64,000 nt of DNA from Flaccisagitta enflata (GCA_965153355.1 OZ231127.1:11904001-11968000), one strand, 5' to 3'. Shown: positions 1 through 10,352, counted from the stretch's first letter. The notes: generated by a model from the sequence alone, not told the origin. A program made the numbers and translations.

Positions 1-3000
1 CAAGATTAGGGGTTTCCTCATACTTGTGACGGATCTTATCCGTGAACCGTAAAACGTAACAAACGATGCGTTTGACAGACTGGAAATCACTTTTCTTACG
101 TAACAATTTGGCCATGAATGATTCAACCTTGCTACTTTCCTGGAATGGAGGGGTTTCCTCAGCTTCCGATGCCCCCACCGTTGCTTCTTCAGGGGTTGGA
201 AGGGATGGCCATTCTTCTTCAGGGCAAGCGATGTAACTCGGACCTTCGTAGAAAAGCTTCCAGGCTTCGGCATCATCAGGCATGGCGCCGCGAGAAACCA
301 CATCTGCAGGATTTAGATGCGTAGGCACCCAACGAAACTGACGGGGAGGAGAATCTGATGAAGTTAGACGGATACGGTTGAGGCGATTTGCCACAAAGAC
401 TGGATGCTTGGCATCTTCGTTCTGAATCCAAAAGTAAACAGTGGTAGAATCAGTATGGTACACTTCCCTGCTGATCTTGACGTCGATGTCTTCACGAATC
501 TGCGTGGCGAGTTCGACCCTGGTGACGGCGGATTGGAGTTCCAGCCTTGGAACACTGCCATTCACATCGACGTTGGATTCCTTGAGGGGTGACACCCGCG
601 CCTTAGCGGCGACCCAAACGACCTTGCCAGTATCCTCAATGACAAAGAAGCCAACAGCACCATATCCGAAGATGGACGCGTCAGAGAAAATGTGAAGAAT
701 AACCTTTTGACCATGATACGTAAGGCCAAATGACCGGACAATGGGCAACAATTTCAAATTTTCCATTTGACCATACCATGTTTCCATTTCTTCATCAATG
801 TCGGGTGGTAGGGGATCATCCCATCCGATCTTCAGCGCACAGAGCTTCTGGTTGATCTTCTTCCCGATCAGCGTGTACGGCGCCACTTGGCCCAAGGGAT
901 CGAAGATGCTCATGACGACAGAGAGGATGCGCTTACGATTCCAGGCGCCCCCACCACTTTTTGCCGGCAACTTGACGCAAAAAGTATCTTTGTTAGGATC
1001 GTAAGCGACACCGAGGACCGACGTTTCTGGGAGGTTACCATTTGGATCCTTGAAGCCATCTTTCCTAAGATCTGGAGGAATGGATTCCAAGACTGCAGGA
1101 CAATTAGAAATAAACTTTGTGAGGGTGAATCCTCCTTTGGCACAAAGCTCAATTAAACCTTTAACCAAATCAATTGAACTTTCCTGAGTGGGAGAGGATG
1201 TTGGGACATCATCCACATACGCTCGAAGAATGGCGTCAACAACTTCTTTGGAGAAATCGCCACCATGATCCTCTGCATTGCGCCGATTTGCAAATGAGGA
1301 GATCGAATAGGAGCAGGCAGCGCCGAAGATGTTCCGGAGCATGCGGATGCATTCCAACTTGTCCTCTTGACCGGGAATCCATCGAAAGAACCTGAGAGCA
1401 TCTCGATCTTCGGATGGGATAAGAACTTGGTGAAAGAAGGCAGCTATATCACTGCAAGCAAAGTAATCGTAACGCCTCGCATTTGAGAGGGCGTTGAAAA
1501 TAGTGACCATGGGGCCCTCACCTGTGAGCAACATAGAATTGAGGCTCACGCCGCAGGAAGTGGCAGCACCATCTAGACAAAATCTATGCTTCCCTTTCCT
1601 TTCACTGAGAACTGCAGGGAGATACCATGTGAGATCGGACTTAAGGCCTGGGTTAGGCACCACTTCAGCCCAACCTTCCTTTAATAACTTTTCAATTGAA
1701 TCTTCAACTACCTTTTTGAGGTGAGGAGAATTGCGAAGCCTCTTCGCCATCTTGAGGGTACGGGTCTTCGCAGTGACTTCGGATGCGGCGCTGGGGATCA
1801 TCGCCGCAGTTGCTTCGCGGCCTTTGTCCCAAAGGAGAGGAATCTCATAGCGACCATCCACAAACTTGCAACCATCTTGCATGATCTTCTCAGCTTGTTG
1901 ATCTTTGAGAGATCGTCCCAACTTCGTTGATGGCGAGTCGGGAAAGTCGGCGCGGAACATCTGCTCCAATTGCTCGTTGAGGCGGCGACCTTCATCCACC
2001 GTAACAAGAGCTGCCCACGCATCCTTTGAGGCGGCGCCACCAGTCGGGCCCATCAACGACCAACCATAGGGAGTATTCAGAGCTAAGGGGGACGATGCAT
2101 CTGAATGGCGGGTCTCGAAAGGAACAAAGGCTGCAGCCATATCGGTGCCAATCAGAATTGAAACATTGTTGACAGGCAATTCAATTAATTCAACGTCCTT
2201 CATGTAATCATATTGCTTCACATGAACCTGTCTGGCGATGTGGGATCCGTTGACTGGAAGGGACTCCACCACGAAAGCTTCGACTTCGGAAGCACCGGCG
2301 TTGGGATCCACCAGAGACTGGAGAGAAATCTTGGCAATCTCCCTTTGGCCGGAAGAGGTTGTTCCGAGACCATTGAGAGTCACAAACTGCTTGCTAGTCT
2401 TGACTCTATACTGCTGTTGAAATTCCTTACTGACCAAAGTTTTATTGGAGCCAGTATCAAATAAACCGTAGGCCATAACTGACTGACCATTAGGGAGACC
2501 AACCTTCATTGCGAAAATGGGCCGAAAACAGAAATCAACACTTGATTCAACTAACGAAACATTCACCTGGTTGGGGGCTTCCCTTGTACCACAGTTGGCA
2601 GCAGTGCTTGCAGTAGCTGCATTGGTAACCACATTGCTTGCTAGAGCTTGGGATCCAGAAAGTTGAAGTAGCCGGTTTTGGACACCAGGTCTGGATACTT
2701 GAGAAGGGGCCGGGTTGGCCACGATGCTTGACTGAGAATTGGTTGCTGTTGTCGTCTGAGAGGGGAGAGGACTGGAATGAAGTAAGGTATGATGACCAAT
2801 TCTGTTGCAAAGCAAGCATTGAACTTGAACCGGACATTCTGCTGCCCTATGGTCCCGGCTGAGACACTTAAAACAGAGCCTCTGTTTGAAAATGAAATCC
2901 TTTCTCTGGGTGAGACTCAATTGACTGAATGTGCAACATGAATCAAGCAAATGCTCATTTGAACAATAAAGGCAGACTTGATACACTTGACCTGGCTGTT

Positions 3001-4738
3001 GACCCCACTGGAGGCTGGTTGGAGTCCATTGAGGCTGCTGTTGCTGAAGAGACTGCTGCGGAGGCTGCTGCCAGAATTGCTGTCGAGATTGCCGCGGCTG
3101 CTGCTGTTGCTGCGGCTGTTGAAGTTGCTGTTGTTGAGAGGGAGAGGCACCTTGAGCCTGTAGAGCACCGACGCTGGCCTTGGGAGTCGTTCCCGTGCCC
3201 GTTTTCACTGTAGTGGGGCTTATGCGCGCACCTGGTTTGAAACTCGTAGAAGGGGAGGAAATGGATGAGGATGAAGAGGTGTTCTTAGGCTCAACTAGCT
3301 TCGAGATACCAAAGTCCCTTGAGATATCGGAAAACCAATCTTTGAGAAACTTAATGAGGAAATCAGTATTTACTTTCTCTCCCTTTGTCTCGGCCTTACT
3401 TGTAGCCGATGAGAACCGCTCTTTCATCTTGAAAGTGAGCCTCTTTTTGACGATCGCCACTACTGTGGCTTTCAGTTCTAGAAAGGACGCGTCTTTTGTT
3501 GCCCTTGCAAACGAACTCATTTCTTGGATCTCTTGAATGAGCTGTTTAACACTATCAACTGAGTGAGCCTGAATTTCCTTCCCCTCCAAAACTTTGTCCA
3601 AATAAGATTCAGCTTTCGCGGTTTTACTGCCGTAAAAGAATTCAAGCTCCTCTAAGGCTTTCAGAAGAGCAGCGGATTTGTCAGTTTCATAAATAAAGTT
3701 GGCAACTGTCTTACCCGCTTCGCCGGTAGTGCGTTCTTGCAATGCCGTGAACCTCTCGTCGTCGGATATGCCACTGACGTTGATGACCTCCGAGGTGAAC
3801 TTCGAAATAAATTGGGCGTAGGCAATCTGTCCGCCGGAAAAGCGTTCGCTGTCTTTGGGAACTAAGGACTTGAGCTTTTGGGCACCGAGAATCTTGGCCA
3901 ATTCATCCACGGACGAGGAATTTCCACTGTTGGCAAGAGGACCAACACTGTTGGTGGAAGAGGAGAGAACGGCGGCGATATGGGATGATTGCCCGTTGTC
4001 GTCGACCACACACTCACTGAGGCGAGAGGCGAATCCTTCATCAATAGCCTTCTTCATTAGATCGCGTTGCTTTTGATCTAATTCAAGCTGAACTTGTTTG
4101 GCCTTGGCTTGGGCATCGGCCATATCGAGCTTAATTCGTAAGAAGCGGGCCGCAGCCTCTTCTTCGTCTTTCTTCCTCTGAAGTTCCGCAGCTGCTGCCG
4201 CTGGATCACCCATGTCCCCGGAGGTTTCGGAAGTTGACGCGAAAGACGATTCTGTACTTGAGGGGAGAGTAGAACGTGATTCAGATCTTGATCGAGAATT
4301 GGCCCGGTCCCTTGCTCTTGAAAGACGGCGACGAATTTGAGGGATATAAGTACGCTTTTTCGCGTTTTCGATGTAAGCTCTATCTTCTGGGTTAAACAGA
4401 TTAAGATTTGAAAGCAATTCTGAGAGTAGTGAGTTAAATGAATTGCCCACTACTGAGAGATCGTCATCGGGGTTTTCGCGACCTTCTAAAAAGGTATCGT
4501 ACTTAATACTAATCAATTTGAATTGGCGGAGCTTTTCGGCCAAATTAGCTTCAACTATGAAAGCTCGATCGTCATCGATAAAGAGACTCAGATTAGCTAC
4601 TAACTCAGTCAGCAATGTATGAAACGTTTCAATTACCGCGATGTTTTCTGGGTTCTCTCTTTCTTGCGAGGCGGCGTGGTACCTCTCGCTTAATTCTTTG
4701 AATTGACGGAGTTTTTCAATCCAATCTCTCCGCGTCAT
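1..4738 (-). CDS. BEL/Pao retrotransposon Gag-Pol polyprotein (3' part beyond the window)
   Basis: One open frame of 1579 codons runs from an ATG at 4738 to the window edge without a stop or frameshift; the upstream in-frame stop is at 4838-4840. In order it shows a Gag region with a 60-residue internal duplication (residues about 8-127, each unit beginning EKLRQFK), charged and Gln-rich linkers (about 535-577), three zinc knuckles (about 589-640: CX2CX3HX4C, CX2CX4HX4C, CX2CX4HX4H, the layout usual in BEL/Pao), an aspartic protease motif FDTGS near 760, reverse transcriptase with YVDD near 1174, and RNase H with FSDAS near 1351. Integrase is not seen and should lie beyond the edge. Family knowledge: the product makes particles and copies element RNA into DNA for reinsertion. 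The intact frame suggests a young or still active copy. Superfamily assignment rests on the knuckles and YVDD and is firm. Confidence 0.93.
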   Translation of the reverse strand, partial: MTRRDWIEKLRQFKELSERYHAASQERENPENIAVIETFHTLLTELVANLSLFIDDDRAFIVEANLAEKLRQFKLISIKYDTFLEGRENPDDDLSVVGNSFNSLLSELLSNLNLFNPEDRAYIENAKKRTYIPQIRRRLSRARDRANSRSRSESRSTLPSSTESSFASTSETSGDMGDPAAAAAELQRKKDEEEAAARFLRIKLDMADAQAKAKQVQLELDQKQRDLMKKAIDEGFASRLSECVVDDNGQSSHIAAVLSSSTNSVGPLANSGNSSSVDELAKILGAQKLKSLVPKDSERFSGGQIAYAQFISKFTSEVINVSGISDDERFTALQERTTGEAGKTVANFIYETDKSAALLKALEELEFFYGSKTAKAESYLDKVLEGKEIQAHSVDSVKQLIQEIQEMSSFARATKDASFLELKATVVAIVKKRLTFKMKERFSSATSKAETKGEKVNTDFLIKFLKDWFSDISRDFGISKLVEPKNTSSSSSISSPSTSFKPGARISPTTVKTGTGTTPKASVGALQAQGASPSQQQQLQQPQQQQQPRQSRQQFWQQPPQQSLQQQQPQWTPTSLQWGQQPGQVYQVCLYCSNEHLLDSCCTFSQLSLTQRKDFIFKQRLCFKCLSRDHRAAECPVQVQCLLCNRIGHHTLLHSSPLPSQTTTATNSQSSIVANPAPSQVSRPGVQNRLLQLSGSQALASNVVTNAATASTAANCGTREAPNQVNVSLVESSVDFCFRPIFAMKVGLPNGQSVMAYGLFDTGSNKTLVSKEFQQQYRVKTSKQFVTLNGLGTTSSGQREIAKISLQSLVDPNAGASEVEAFVVESLPVNGSHIARQVHVKQYDYMKDVELIELPVNNVSILIGTDMAAAFVPFETRHSDASSPLALNTPYGWSLMGPTGGAASKDAWAALVTVDEGRRLNEQLEQMFRADFPDSPSTKLGRSLKDQQAEKIMQDGCKFVDGRYEIPLLWDKGREATAAMIPSAASEVTAKTRTLKMAKRLRNSPHLKKVVEDSIEKLLKEGWAEVVPNPGLKSDLTWYLPAVLSERKGKHRFCLDGAATSCGVSLNSMLLTGEGPMVTIFNALSNARRYDYFACSDIAAFFHQVLIPSEDRDALRFFRWIPGQEDKLECIRMLRNIFGAACSYSISSFANRRNAEDHGGDFSKEVVDAILRAYVDDVPTSSPTQESSIDLVKGLIELCAKGGFTLTKFISNCPAVLESIPPDLRKDGFKDPNGNLPETSVLGVAYDPNKDTFCVKLPAKSGGGAWNRKRILSVVMSIFDPLGQVAPYTLIGKKINQKLCALKIGWDDPLPPDIDEEMETWYGQMENLKLLPIVRSFGLTYHGQKVILHIFSDASIFGYGAVGFFVIEDTGKVVWVAAKARVSPLKESNVDVNGSVPRLELQSAVTRVELATQIREDIDVKISREVYHTDSTTVYFWIQNEDAKHPVFVANRLNRIRLTSSDSPPRQFRWVPTHLNPADVVSRGAMPDDAEAWKLFYEGPSYIACPEEEWPSLPTPEEATVGASEAEETPPFQESSKVESFMAKLLRKKSDFQSVKRIVCYVLRFTDKIRHKYEETPNL

Positions 4739-4839
4739 CGAACCGACGTTGAAGACGATGAACCAGAAACTTGCGTTGGGTGACCAAATTGCGAGCGGCG
4801 GTAACTTGACTACCACCAACTTGATATAACGACGGGATT

Positions 4840-5710
4840 AATGCCAGCGTTAACTTGAGGGAAAAGAGAGAAAGAGAATTCGAGTGTAGAATGACGGAGA
4901 AAGAGAGAGAGATGATTATCTCAGAAAGAGAAAAAGTCGAGTGAGTTTTAAAAAGAGAAAACGACGATGAGGGAGAAAGAGAAATAACGATGTCACTATG
5001 AGCCAAACTAAGAACTTAACTGAAGGAGAGAAATGAAGTCGATGAGGGAAAGGGCGAATCTTCGTTTCTAGTGGTTAGAATTCCAACCAGAAATTCGGTG
5101 GGTCAACTTCTGAAATGACCTCCGAAGACGATGAGGGAAAAGGGCGAATCTCCGTGTTTCTGGTGGTTAGATTTCCAACCAGAAAGTCGATGACCATCGA
5201 AGACGGAAGGCGGCGGGACTTCGTTGTATTCCCGCTAAAACTCGAGTGAAAAAGAATGGATCTTTGGAGTCCCGGTGGTTAAAATTCCACCAGGAAGTAC
5301 GGCGGGTCAAGTTATGACCACCGAAGCGATGTTGAGGCGTAAACTTGACTGACTTCTTGATCGCGAAGAGGGGAAGATTTGACTTTAGTAATGGCTATGC
5401 CATTTGCGTATTTGGCTTGCTATTTCGCGGACGAGAAAGAATGACAACCAAAATGACGACCATAGAAGGATGTATTGACAACCGTAAGAAACAATAGCGA
5501 TGTAGAAGACGTCAAATCTGGTGGACAGAATGGTTAAACTCATAAATACACTTGCAAAAGGAAACGTTAGAAAAGTACAGAGACGCAATACTAAATCATG
5601 ATAATACTACAAGAAATAGTTACCTTTTAGGCCTCACTGCCGAATACTGAATTGCTAGAGCAAACAATCGCTTATAAGGACGTGGGGTGTTACCAACTCT
5701 CAGGCGCTAC
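4840..5710 (-). promoter_or_regulatory. 5' leader and probable 5' LTR of the BEL/Pao element
   Basis: This stretch lies upstream of the Gag start on the same strand. A TATA-like motif, CCTTATAAGCG, is seen on the minus strand near 5675, and a start such as TGAGAGTTGGTAACACC near 5706 could be the LTR end. The partner LTR is outside the window, so neither the LTR limits nor the primer binding site can be fixed by comparison. The limits given are inferred. Confidence 0.4.
5037..5335 (-). repeat. Three degenerate leader repeats with a hairpin core
   Basis: Three successive units of about 90-110 bp each contain a near-palindrome of the form TGGTTAGAATTCCAACCA (cores near 5075, 5170 and 5280), followed by a GGTGGGTCAA-like or CCGAAG stretch. 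They sit in the leader between the TATA-like motif and Gag. The hairpins could serve RNA packaging or LTR function; that role is inference. Confidence 0.55.
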
Positions 5711-6590
5711 CGCGTGACTAAAGGTAAGTTGACCAATGACAAGAGGTCAGCTCAAAGGTCTCCTCACCTAGGACTAATCTGACCAATGAGAGGCCCGGAT
5801 ACGAGAGGTAAGCTCGAACAATAACAAGTCAAGCTCAAAACTAATGCGCTCACGCTTGAACGACTGCAGCGCCACCAAATAAGGAAATATTCATGGCAAC
5901 GACGATAACGCATGAAAAGATAGACAAAAGATCATATATCTGATCACACCACGTGAAAGAGCGTGAAATTTTGAGTCTTCACAGAAAATTTGAAGTCTTA
6001 CCTCCCAGGCGTTATGTCACAATGAAATTTTATATTTTGTTGGTCCTGATGTGTGAACAGAATTGATACGCTCATCGGACGATTCTCGTAGTTATTTTCT
6101 TCTTAGCGGAAGTCAAGATTTCGCGCACTTCTAAGTAAAAAAGATTCAATTTGTCCAATTTACAAAAATGCCCATATCTCATGAACCCTTTGAGCTACAC
6201 CCATGATTTTTTGCGGAAAAACAGACTTTAGCAAGAGAGATCAGAGAAAAAAATTGGTCTCCTGAAGATGCGTCCAACCGGCCCAACCAGCCCAGCCAAC
6301 CTACCAGATGAAAAAACGAAAAAGTGGCATAACTTTTGAATGAGTTGGCCGATTTGGCTGAAATTTTGCATGAAAGTTGATGAAGAGTATCTACATTACG
6401 AGTATGAAGAAGAGCTTGGAGGAGCAAATTTTTACCGCACTGCCCAACCAACTAAAAATGGTGCTCATAGAGATTTTTTGAAAATTCATGAAATTTCGAT
6501 TTTTTTCCACGGATCATCCTCATACTATTTCGTTTAAACATAATTTAGGTAAAAAATATTCTCATATTGATTTTCTTGCTACAATATGCT
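5711..6590. other. AT-rich intergenic DNA, no gene recognised
   Basis: No convincing exon, splice pair or repeat boundary was found here. A further CCACC-rich motif near 5875 (TGGTGGCGCTGCAG on the minus strand) could be an alternative primer binding site of the retrotransposon. If so, the LTR would lie at higher coordinates than proposed above. Confidence 0.4.
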
Positions 6591-6592
6591 TA

Positions 6593-7184
6593 CCATCTTG
6601 GCCATCAATATAAGCACAGTAGGTGTATAAGTTGATTTATTGGCTAGAAGTGAGCAGCAAACATATCAGACTGCATCTAATATTTAGTATAACCATGTTG
6701 GGCATCCACCACCGCCTGCATTCACTTTGGCATTGACTTTTAGAGAGACTGGAGGTACTCTGGAGTGATGTTGTTTCAAACCATTTATGCGATTCATTTC
6801 AGCCCTGCTTTACATGTTGTTTTCCCCTGTTTCTGCAGGTTTTTTGTCTGAATCTTTGAGTTCTCAATTGGATTAAGATCCAAATTGATGCGGGCTAACC
6901 CTAGACAAGCTTGACTTGTCGATCTTACAGTATATTTGAGGCAGTGTGCCAGTGCACCATTCTCCATAAACTAAGAAAGATTTGCCCAACCACACTTGCA
7001 AAAGGCAAATGTTTTATTCATTTGGCTCTCATTTCTAAACGAATAAAGATGCAGGAACCAGCTTGGTCTCATTTGATAGATTTTTCAAAGATGCAAATTT
7101 TGAAAAAAAAAATCAAATTTCTGCTAATAAAATTATGAGAGTTATGACACTTTAAAGCTGTGCTTATATTTTTGGCCAAGATGG
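6593..7184 (-). mobile_element. Tc1/mariner-type remnant with terminal inverted repeats
   Basis: The ends are inverted copies, CCATCTTGGCCA...AATATAAGCACAG, flanked by TA on both sides (6591-6592 and 7185-7186), the hallmark target of Tc1/mariner. Inside, on the minus strand (about 6905 down to 6670), a broken reading frame matches the C-terminal part of Tc1 transposases: an LDLNPIEN-like motif, then SMP..., AVVDA and a terminal TKY. Stops interrupt it and the catalytic N-terminal part is missing, so the copy is dead and internally deleted. Confidence 0.85.
6665..6905 (-). pseudogene. Tc1 transposase C-terminal fragment
   Basis: Minus-strand translation gives LDLNPIEN near 6870, equivalent to the SPDLNPIEN block of Tc1 transposases, and ends in QAVVDAQHGYTKY followed by a stop. 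At least five in-frame stops fall in between. Only about the last 80 residues of a normal ~340-residue transposase remain. Confidence 0.8.
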
Positions 7185-7780
7185 TAATTTTGTATTTTTT
7201 GGTGTACAAAATCTGTCTAATTGAGATTAATTTGCATGAAAAATGAGCTCAGTTAACAAAATTCTTCTATGGAATCTCAAGTGTTACTTGATGAGCTATA
7301 AAGTGATGTATAGTTTTGTTGAATATGAATTATTAAAGAAATGGCTAGTTCTACCCCTGCTCACTTAGCGTTTCTTGACATTTGCCAAAAAGAATCATTG
7401 TAAGAAGTTATTGATCAATTTATATTAGAATACTGTTCACAAAAATTAATGCTGCGGACACGAAAATTAACTTTTTCAAATTCTGATTTTTTTGCTAAGT
7501 CAGAAATTCAAAATAGTACCACCATCTCAAAAATTATGAAACTAGTCCAAAAATTGAACTCACAGCAGCAAATTGAACATGGCGGCCATTTTTATGGACG
7601 CCATGGTTAGCATACAACTTGGGTAGCCGTGTATCCGGACTGAATTTACTTTGGTTTCATTTGGCCTAATCCTAAGTGTTCAAATTACTAGAAGGACAAG
7701 AGTCACAAGACTCACAGGACCTTGCGTTACCCTTTTCTAAATATAGCACTAATCAGGTAGCAATGTTAAGTTTCACTCAC
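7185..7780. other. Intergenic or intronic DNA with an HTE fragment
   Basis: No exon was recognised. A 25-bp fragment of the HTE family's GGCCGG end (CTTGGGTAGCCGTGTATCCGG) lies at 7617-7640. If the kinase-like gene continues, this is part of its second intron. Confidence 0.5.
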
Positions 7781-7937
7781 CTTCAGCTTTCTCCAGGATG
7801 AGATAGAAGCGTTTCTTTTCTTCATCGACGTGAATCCCAAGGACTTTGACGACTGAAGGATGTTCATGAAGACTCCGATTGATCTCAGCACAATCCTTCA
7901 ATCTCTGCAGTTGCTTGGCACTCGTCCATGATGTCAC
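7781..7937 (-). CDS. Kinase-like gene, exon 2 (N-lobe, helix C to strand 5)
   Basis: On the minus strand this 157-bp segment is bounded by TTTAG acceptor and GTGAGT donor sequences and is open in the frame continuing from exon 1. It encodes about 52 residues with the pattern of a kinase N-lobe: ...QLQRLKDCAEINRSL-HEHPSVVKVLGI...EEKKRFYLILEKAE. The helix C glutamate and the HP.VV.. turn are recognisable. The style recalls the IRE1/RNase L kinase group (compare EHPNVIRYFCTEKD in IRE1 proteins), but this is only resemblance. No catalytic-loop or activation-segment exon was found at lower coordinates, so the gene is either interrupted by the elements there or has a long intron reaching outside the window. 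Confidence 0.6.
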
Positions 7938-7972
7938 CTAAACCATTGTGAGGGAAATCATGGAATTGGAAT

Positions 7973-8103
7973 GAATGAATGAATGAATGAATGAATGAAT
8001 GAATGAATGAATGAATGAATGAATTAATGAATGAATGAATGAATGAATGAATGAATGAACTAATGAATGAATCAATGAATGAATGAATCAATGATGAATG
8101 AAT
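7973..8103. repeat. (GAAT)n microsatellite
   Basis: About 130 bp of ATGA/GAAT tetranucleotides with a few substitutions, inside the kinase-gene intron. Confidence 0.97.
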
Positions 8104-8125
8104 AGAGTAGCTATCTCTCTTTTTT

Positions 8126-8126
8126 A

Positions 8127-8204
<78 letters not shown>

Positions 8205-8222
8205 ACATTTCTCTATCACTAA

Positions 8223-8268
<46 letters not shown>

Positions 8269-8283
8269 CTCTCTCTCTCTCTC
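8126..8283. repeat. (CTTT)n followed by (CT)n microsatellite
   Basis: (CTTT)n runs to about 8205 and is followed after a short spacer by (CT)n from about 8226 to 8283. It abuts the donor of kinase exon 1. Confidence 0.97.
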
Positions 8284-8289
8284 ATTTAC

Positions 8290-8442
8290 CTTGACCACGA
8301 CATCCACTGGTTGTCCCGCATCATGGATCAGTCCTTTGAACAGTGCTGTGGATCCATCTCCACCCGCGCGGTATTTGTCGATCCTCGACTGCTCATCCCA
8401 GTTGAAACTGATCGTGTTGAGATTGAACTTTTCACTCATCAT
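8290..8442 (-). CDS. Kinase-like gene, exon 1 (glycine-rich loop and lysine)
   Basis: ATG at 8442 is preceded in frame by TAA, so translation should begin here. Fifty-one codons end in phase 0 at a GTAAAT donor (8284-8289). The product has a loop of the form GGDGSTALFKG and a strand ending VVVK, matching the nucleotide-binding loop and the ATP-contacting lysine of protein kinases; joined to exon 2 it gives a continuous N-lobe. The start so close to the kinase fold means no N-terminal sensor domain is encoded here. The donor sits directly against a CT tract, and the intron is almost wholly (CT)n, (CTTT)n and (AATG)n. A regulatory kinase or pseudokinase role is plausible but not demonstrated. 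Confidence 0.55.
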
Positions 8443-8528
8443 CTTGCTTTACTGGATCGATAATAAAGGTAAGATGACGAAATCAATAGAATGACTGTTA
8501 TAATTACCTCTGCATTTACTCAAAATAG

Positions 8529-8529
<1 letters not shown>

Positions 8530-8616
<87 letters not shown>

Positions 8617-8694
8617 TGTGTCTGTGTGTGTGTCTGTGTGTCTGTCTGTGTGTGTGTGTGTCTGTCTGCGTGTGTGTGTCTGTCTGTGTGCTGC
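8530..8694. repeat. (GT)n microsatellite
   Basis: About 160 bp of GT dinucleotides, interrupted by CTGT variants in the last 80 bp. The open frames over it are artefacts of the repeat. Confidence 0.97.
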
Positions 8695-9283
8695 ACCGAA
8701 AAACAACTCATATTTGCGGACTTTGATAAGCTCGAGTTCGTTAGAGGAATAGGTGATGTATAATTGATGAATTGACTGCCTGATTGATTATTGAATTGTT
8801 TCTGTGATTGATTGATTGATTGATTTATTTGCTCATTAATTAAAAGATCAGTTTATTGATTTATTCATTGATCTATTGATTTATCAATTTTTTGATTTAT
8901 TGATGTATGATTTCATTGACTGATGACAGGAAAGTAGTCTTACCGTCGATTAGAGAGAATACTGATTGATTTATTCTTCGATTTACGGATTTACTGTTCA
9001 AAAGAAAAGAAGTACTATCGTTGATGAAAAAAAACAATGCTGATTGTTGATTTGTCAACCGAGTCCAAGATAGTTTGTTGCCAACGTCAACGAAGAAAAA
9101 AGAATGATAAAGAGCTCCCTTATTCGATCTTCTCTCGTTTTGAGCACTCCTCAAATACACCCCCCCCCTAATGTATATGTCAAATATGTCAAAGCCAATG
9201 GCCTCATTCACAAACGCCTTGCAAGACATGTGATCATAATGTTACCGATTGGTTCACTCACACTGCTCAGGGCTCACTCAACC
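8695..9283. other. No gene seen; degenerate TGATT-rich sequence
   Basis: Contains an irregular TGATTGATT-type tract at about 8765-8905, then unremarkable sequence. No splice-bounded exon was recognised on either strand. Confidence 0.5.
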
Positions 9284-9420
9284 AGGGGATGTGGAAGCGA
9301 TTGACCGCTTCCAATTTAGAGGATGTGATAGCAACTAGTATTTGAACTGTAAAATGGAAGCGGAAGCGGAAGCGGAAGCGGTGAAAGCGGCATTAAAATC
9401 GACCACTTCCACATCCCTAC
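9284..9420. mobile_element. hAT-type MITE, copy 1
   Basis: Ends are inverted (GGGATGTGGAAGCG ... ACTTCCACATCCCTA) around an internal GGAAGC hexamer run. It matches the copy at 57259-57406 along most of its length. No clean 8-bp duplication is seen at this copy. Confidence 0.75.
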
Positions 9421-9542
9421 AACCAAGTCAACATAAAGTTATTGAATAGTTCACACATGAATTTGTGACCTCAGCTCGCTCACACTGATCAGGGCTCACT
9501 CCACCTAGTCAACAATAAGTACAGAGTCATTCATCTCAAATG

Positions 9543-9756
9543 GAAACAAGGCCGGATACACGGCTACCCTAGTCGCGTGCAGGTGGGCAGGAGCAGTGCT
9601 GGAGGTCACTAGGGCATCTGGGTAGGAGCCATTTGCTCAAAAATCTTAAAAATGCCGAAAATGTAAAAAGGGGACCAACCAACCAACCAACCAACCGACC
9701 AACCGACCGACCAACATAGCGGGGTGTAGAGTCGCGTAGCACGTGACTAAAAAAGA
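9543..9756 (+). mobile_element. HTE family element (long consensus form)
   Basis: Begins AACAAGGCCGGATACACGGC, then AGTCGCGTGC, GGTGGGCAGG, GAGCAGTG and a CCAACCAAC/CCGACC tract. It ends in GTAGAGTCGCGTAGCACGTGACT plus A residues. It is one of more than twenty related copies in the window. Confidence 0.88.
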
Positions 9757-10004
9757 ATTAAGTCTTACTCCAAGATGCATTATCTGACAGGTTTGGAAGT
9801 TTTTTTTCTTTAAAGTACCATGTTTGACATTTTTTACATTAAAGTTTCATTGGTCTATGTTGAATAGTTTGGCTAGAACATCAATTTGAAGCAAAACAAA
9901 TATCTGCAGGTTTTTTTAATCTAAAAATACAATGTATCAAATGAGAGTCATTTTTCAACGATTTAAGCTTCAAACGGGAGATTGGTTTCATGACAAGTGG
10001 AACA

Positions 10005-10090
10005 ATATCGCTGACTATACCCAAACTGAAATAGATAGAAGAGGGCCTTGTGAGCCCTCACTGACTAGTTCATACGCGCACCACTCCTAG
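10005..10090. repeat. Fragment of a dispersed repeat (ACCCAAACTGAAAT family)
   Basis: The segment CCCAAACTGAAATAGAT...GGGCCTTGTGAGCCCTCACTGACTAGT recurs near 30787, 42748 and, diverged, 22960. It is probably one end of a DNA element, whose other end may be the TACCGGGTGATCAATC terminus seen at 20375 and 30099. Confidence 0.6.
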
Positions 10091-10136
10091 TTTTCCATAA
10101 AACATAATCTGAAAAACATTCTTTCTCAATCTAACC

Positions 10137-10352
10137 CAAAAGTAAACTGCTTACCAATCATTTTAGTCATTTTAGGTCAATTCAAGTCAAATTAGGGCAT
10201 TTTAAGTCATTGTAGGTCGTTATAAATTATTCTAAGTCATGTTATATAAATTAAATTCAATAAAAGTCATTTTAGTTATGTAGTTATGTAATAAAGTAAT
10301 TACATATTTAAGTCTCGCACGCGACTTATAGGTGTTGGCCTTGTTTTTTTCT
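10137..10352 (-). mobile_element. HTE family element, decamer-core form, truncated
   Basis: Degenerate AAGTCATTTT decamers are followed by GTCTCGCACGCGACTTATAGGTGTTGGCCTTGTT, the inverted 5' end of the GGCCAACACC subfamily. The palindromic end is missing. Confidence 0.75.

Noticed and set aside
6179-6451. 90-codon minus-strand frame near the Tc1 remnant
   Set aside because: No recognisable motif, and the plus strand is equally open. The segment shows no exon borders.
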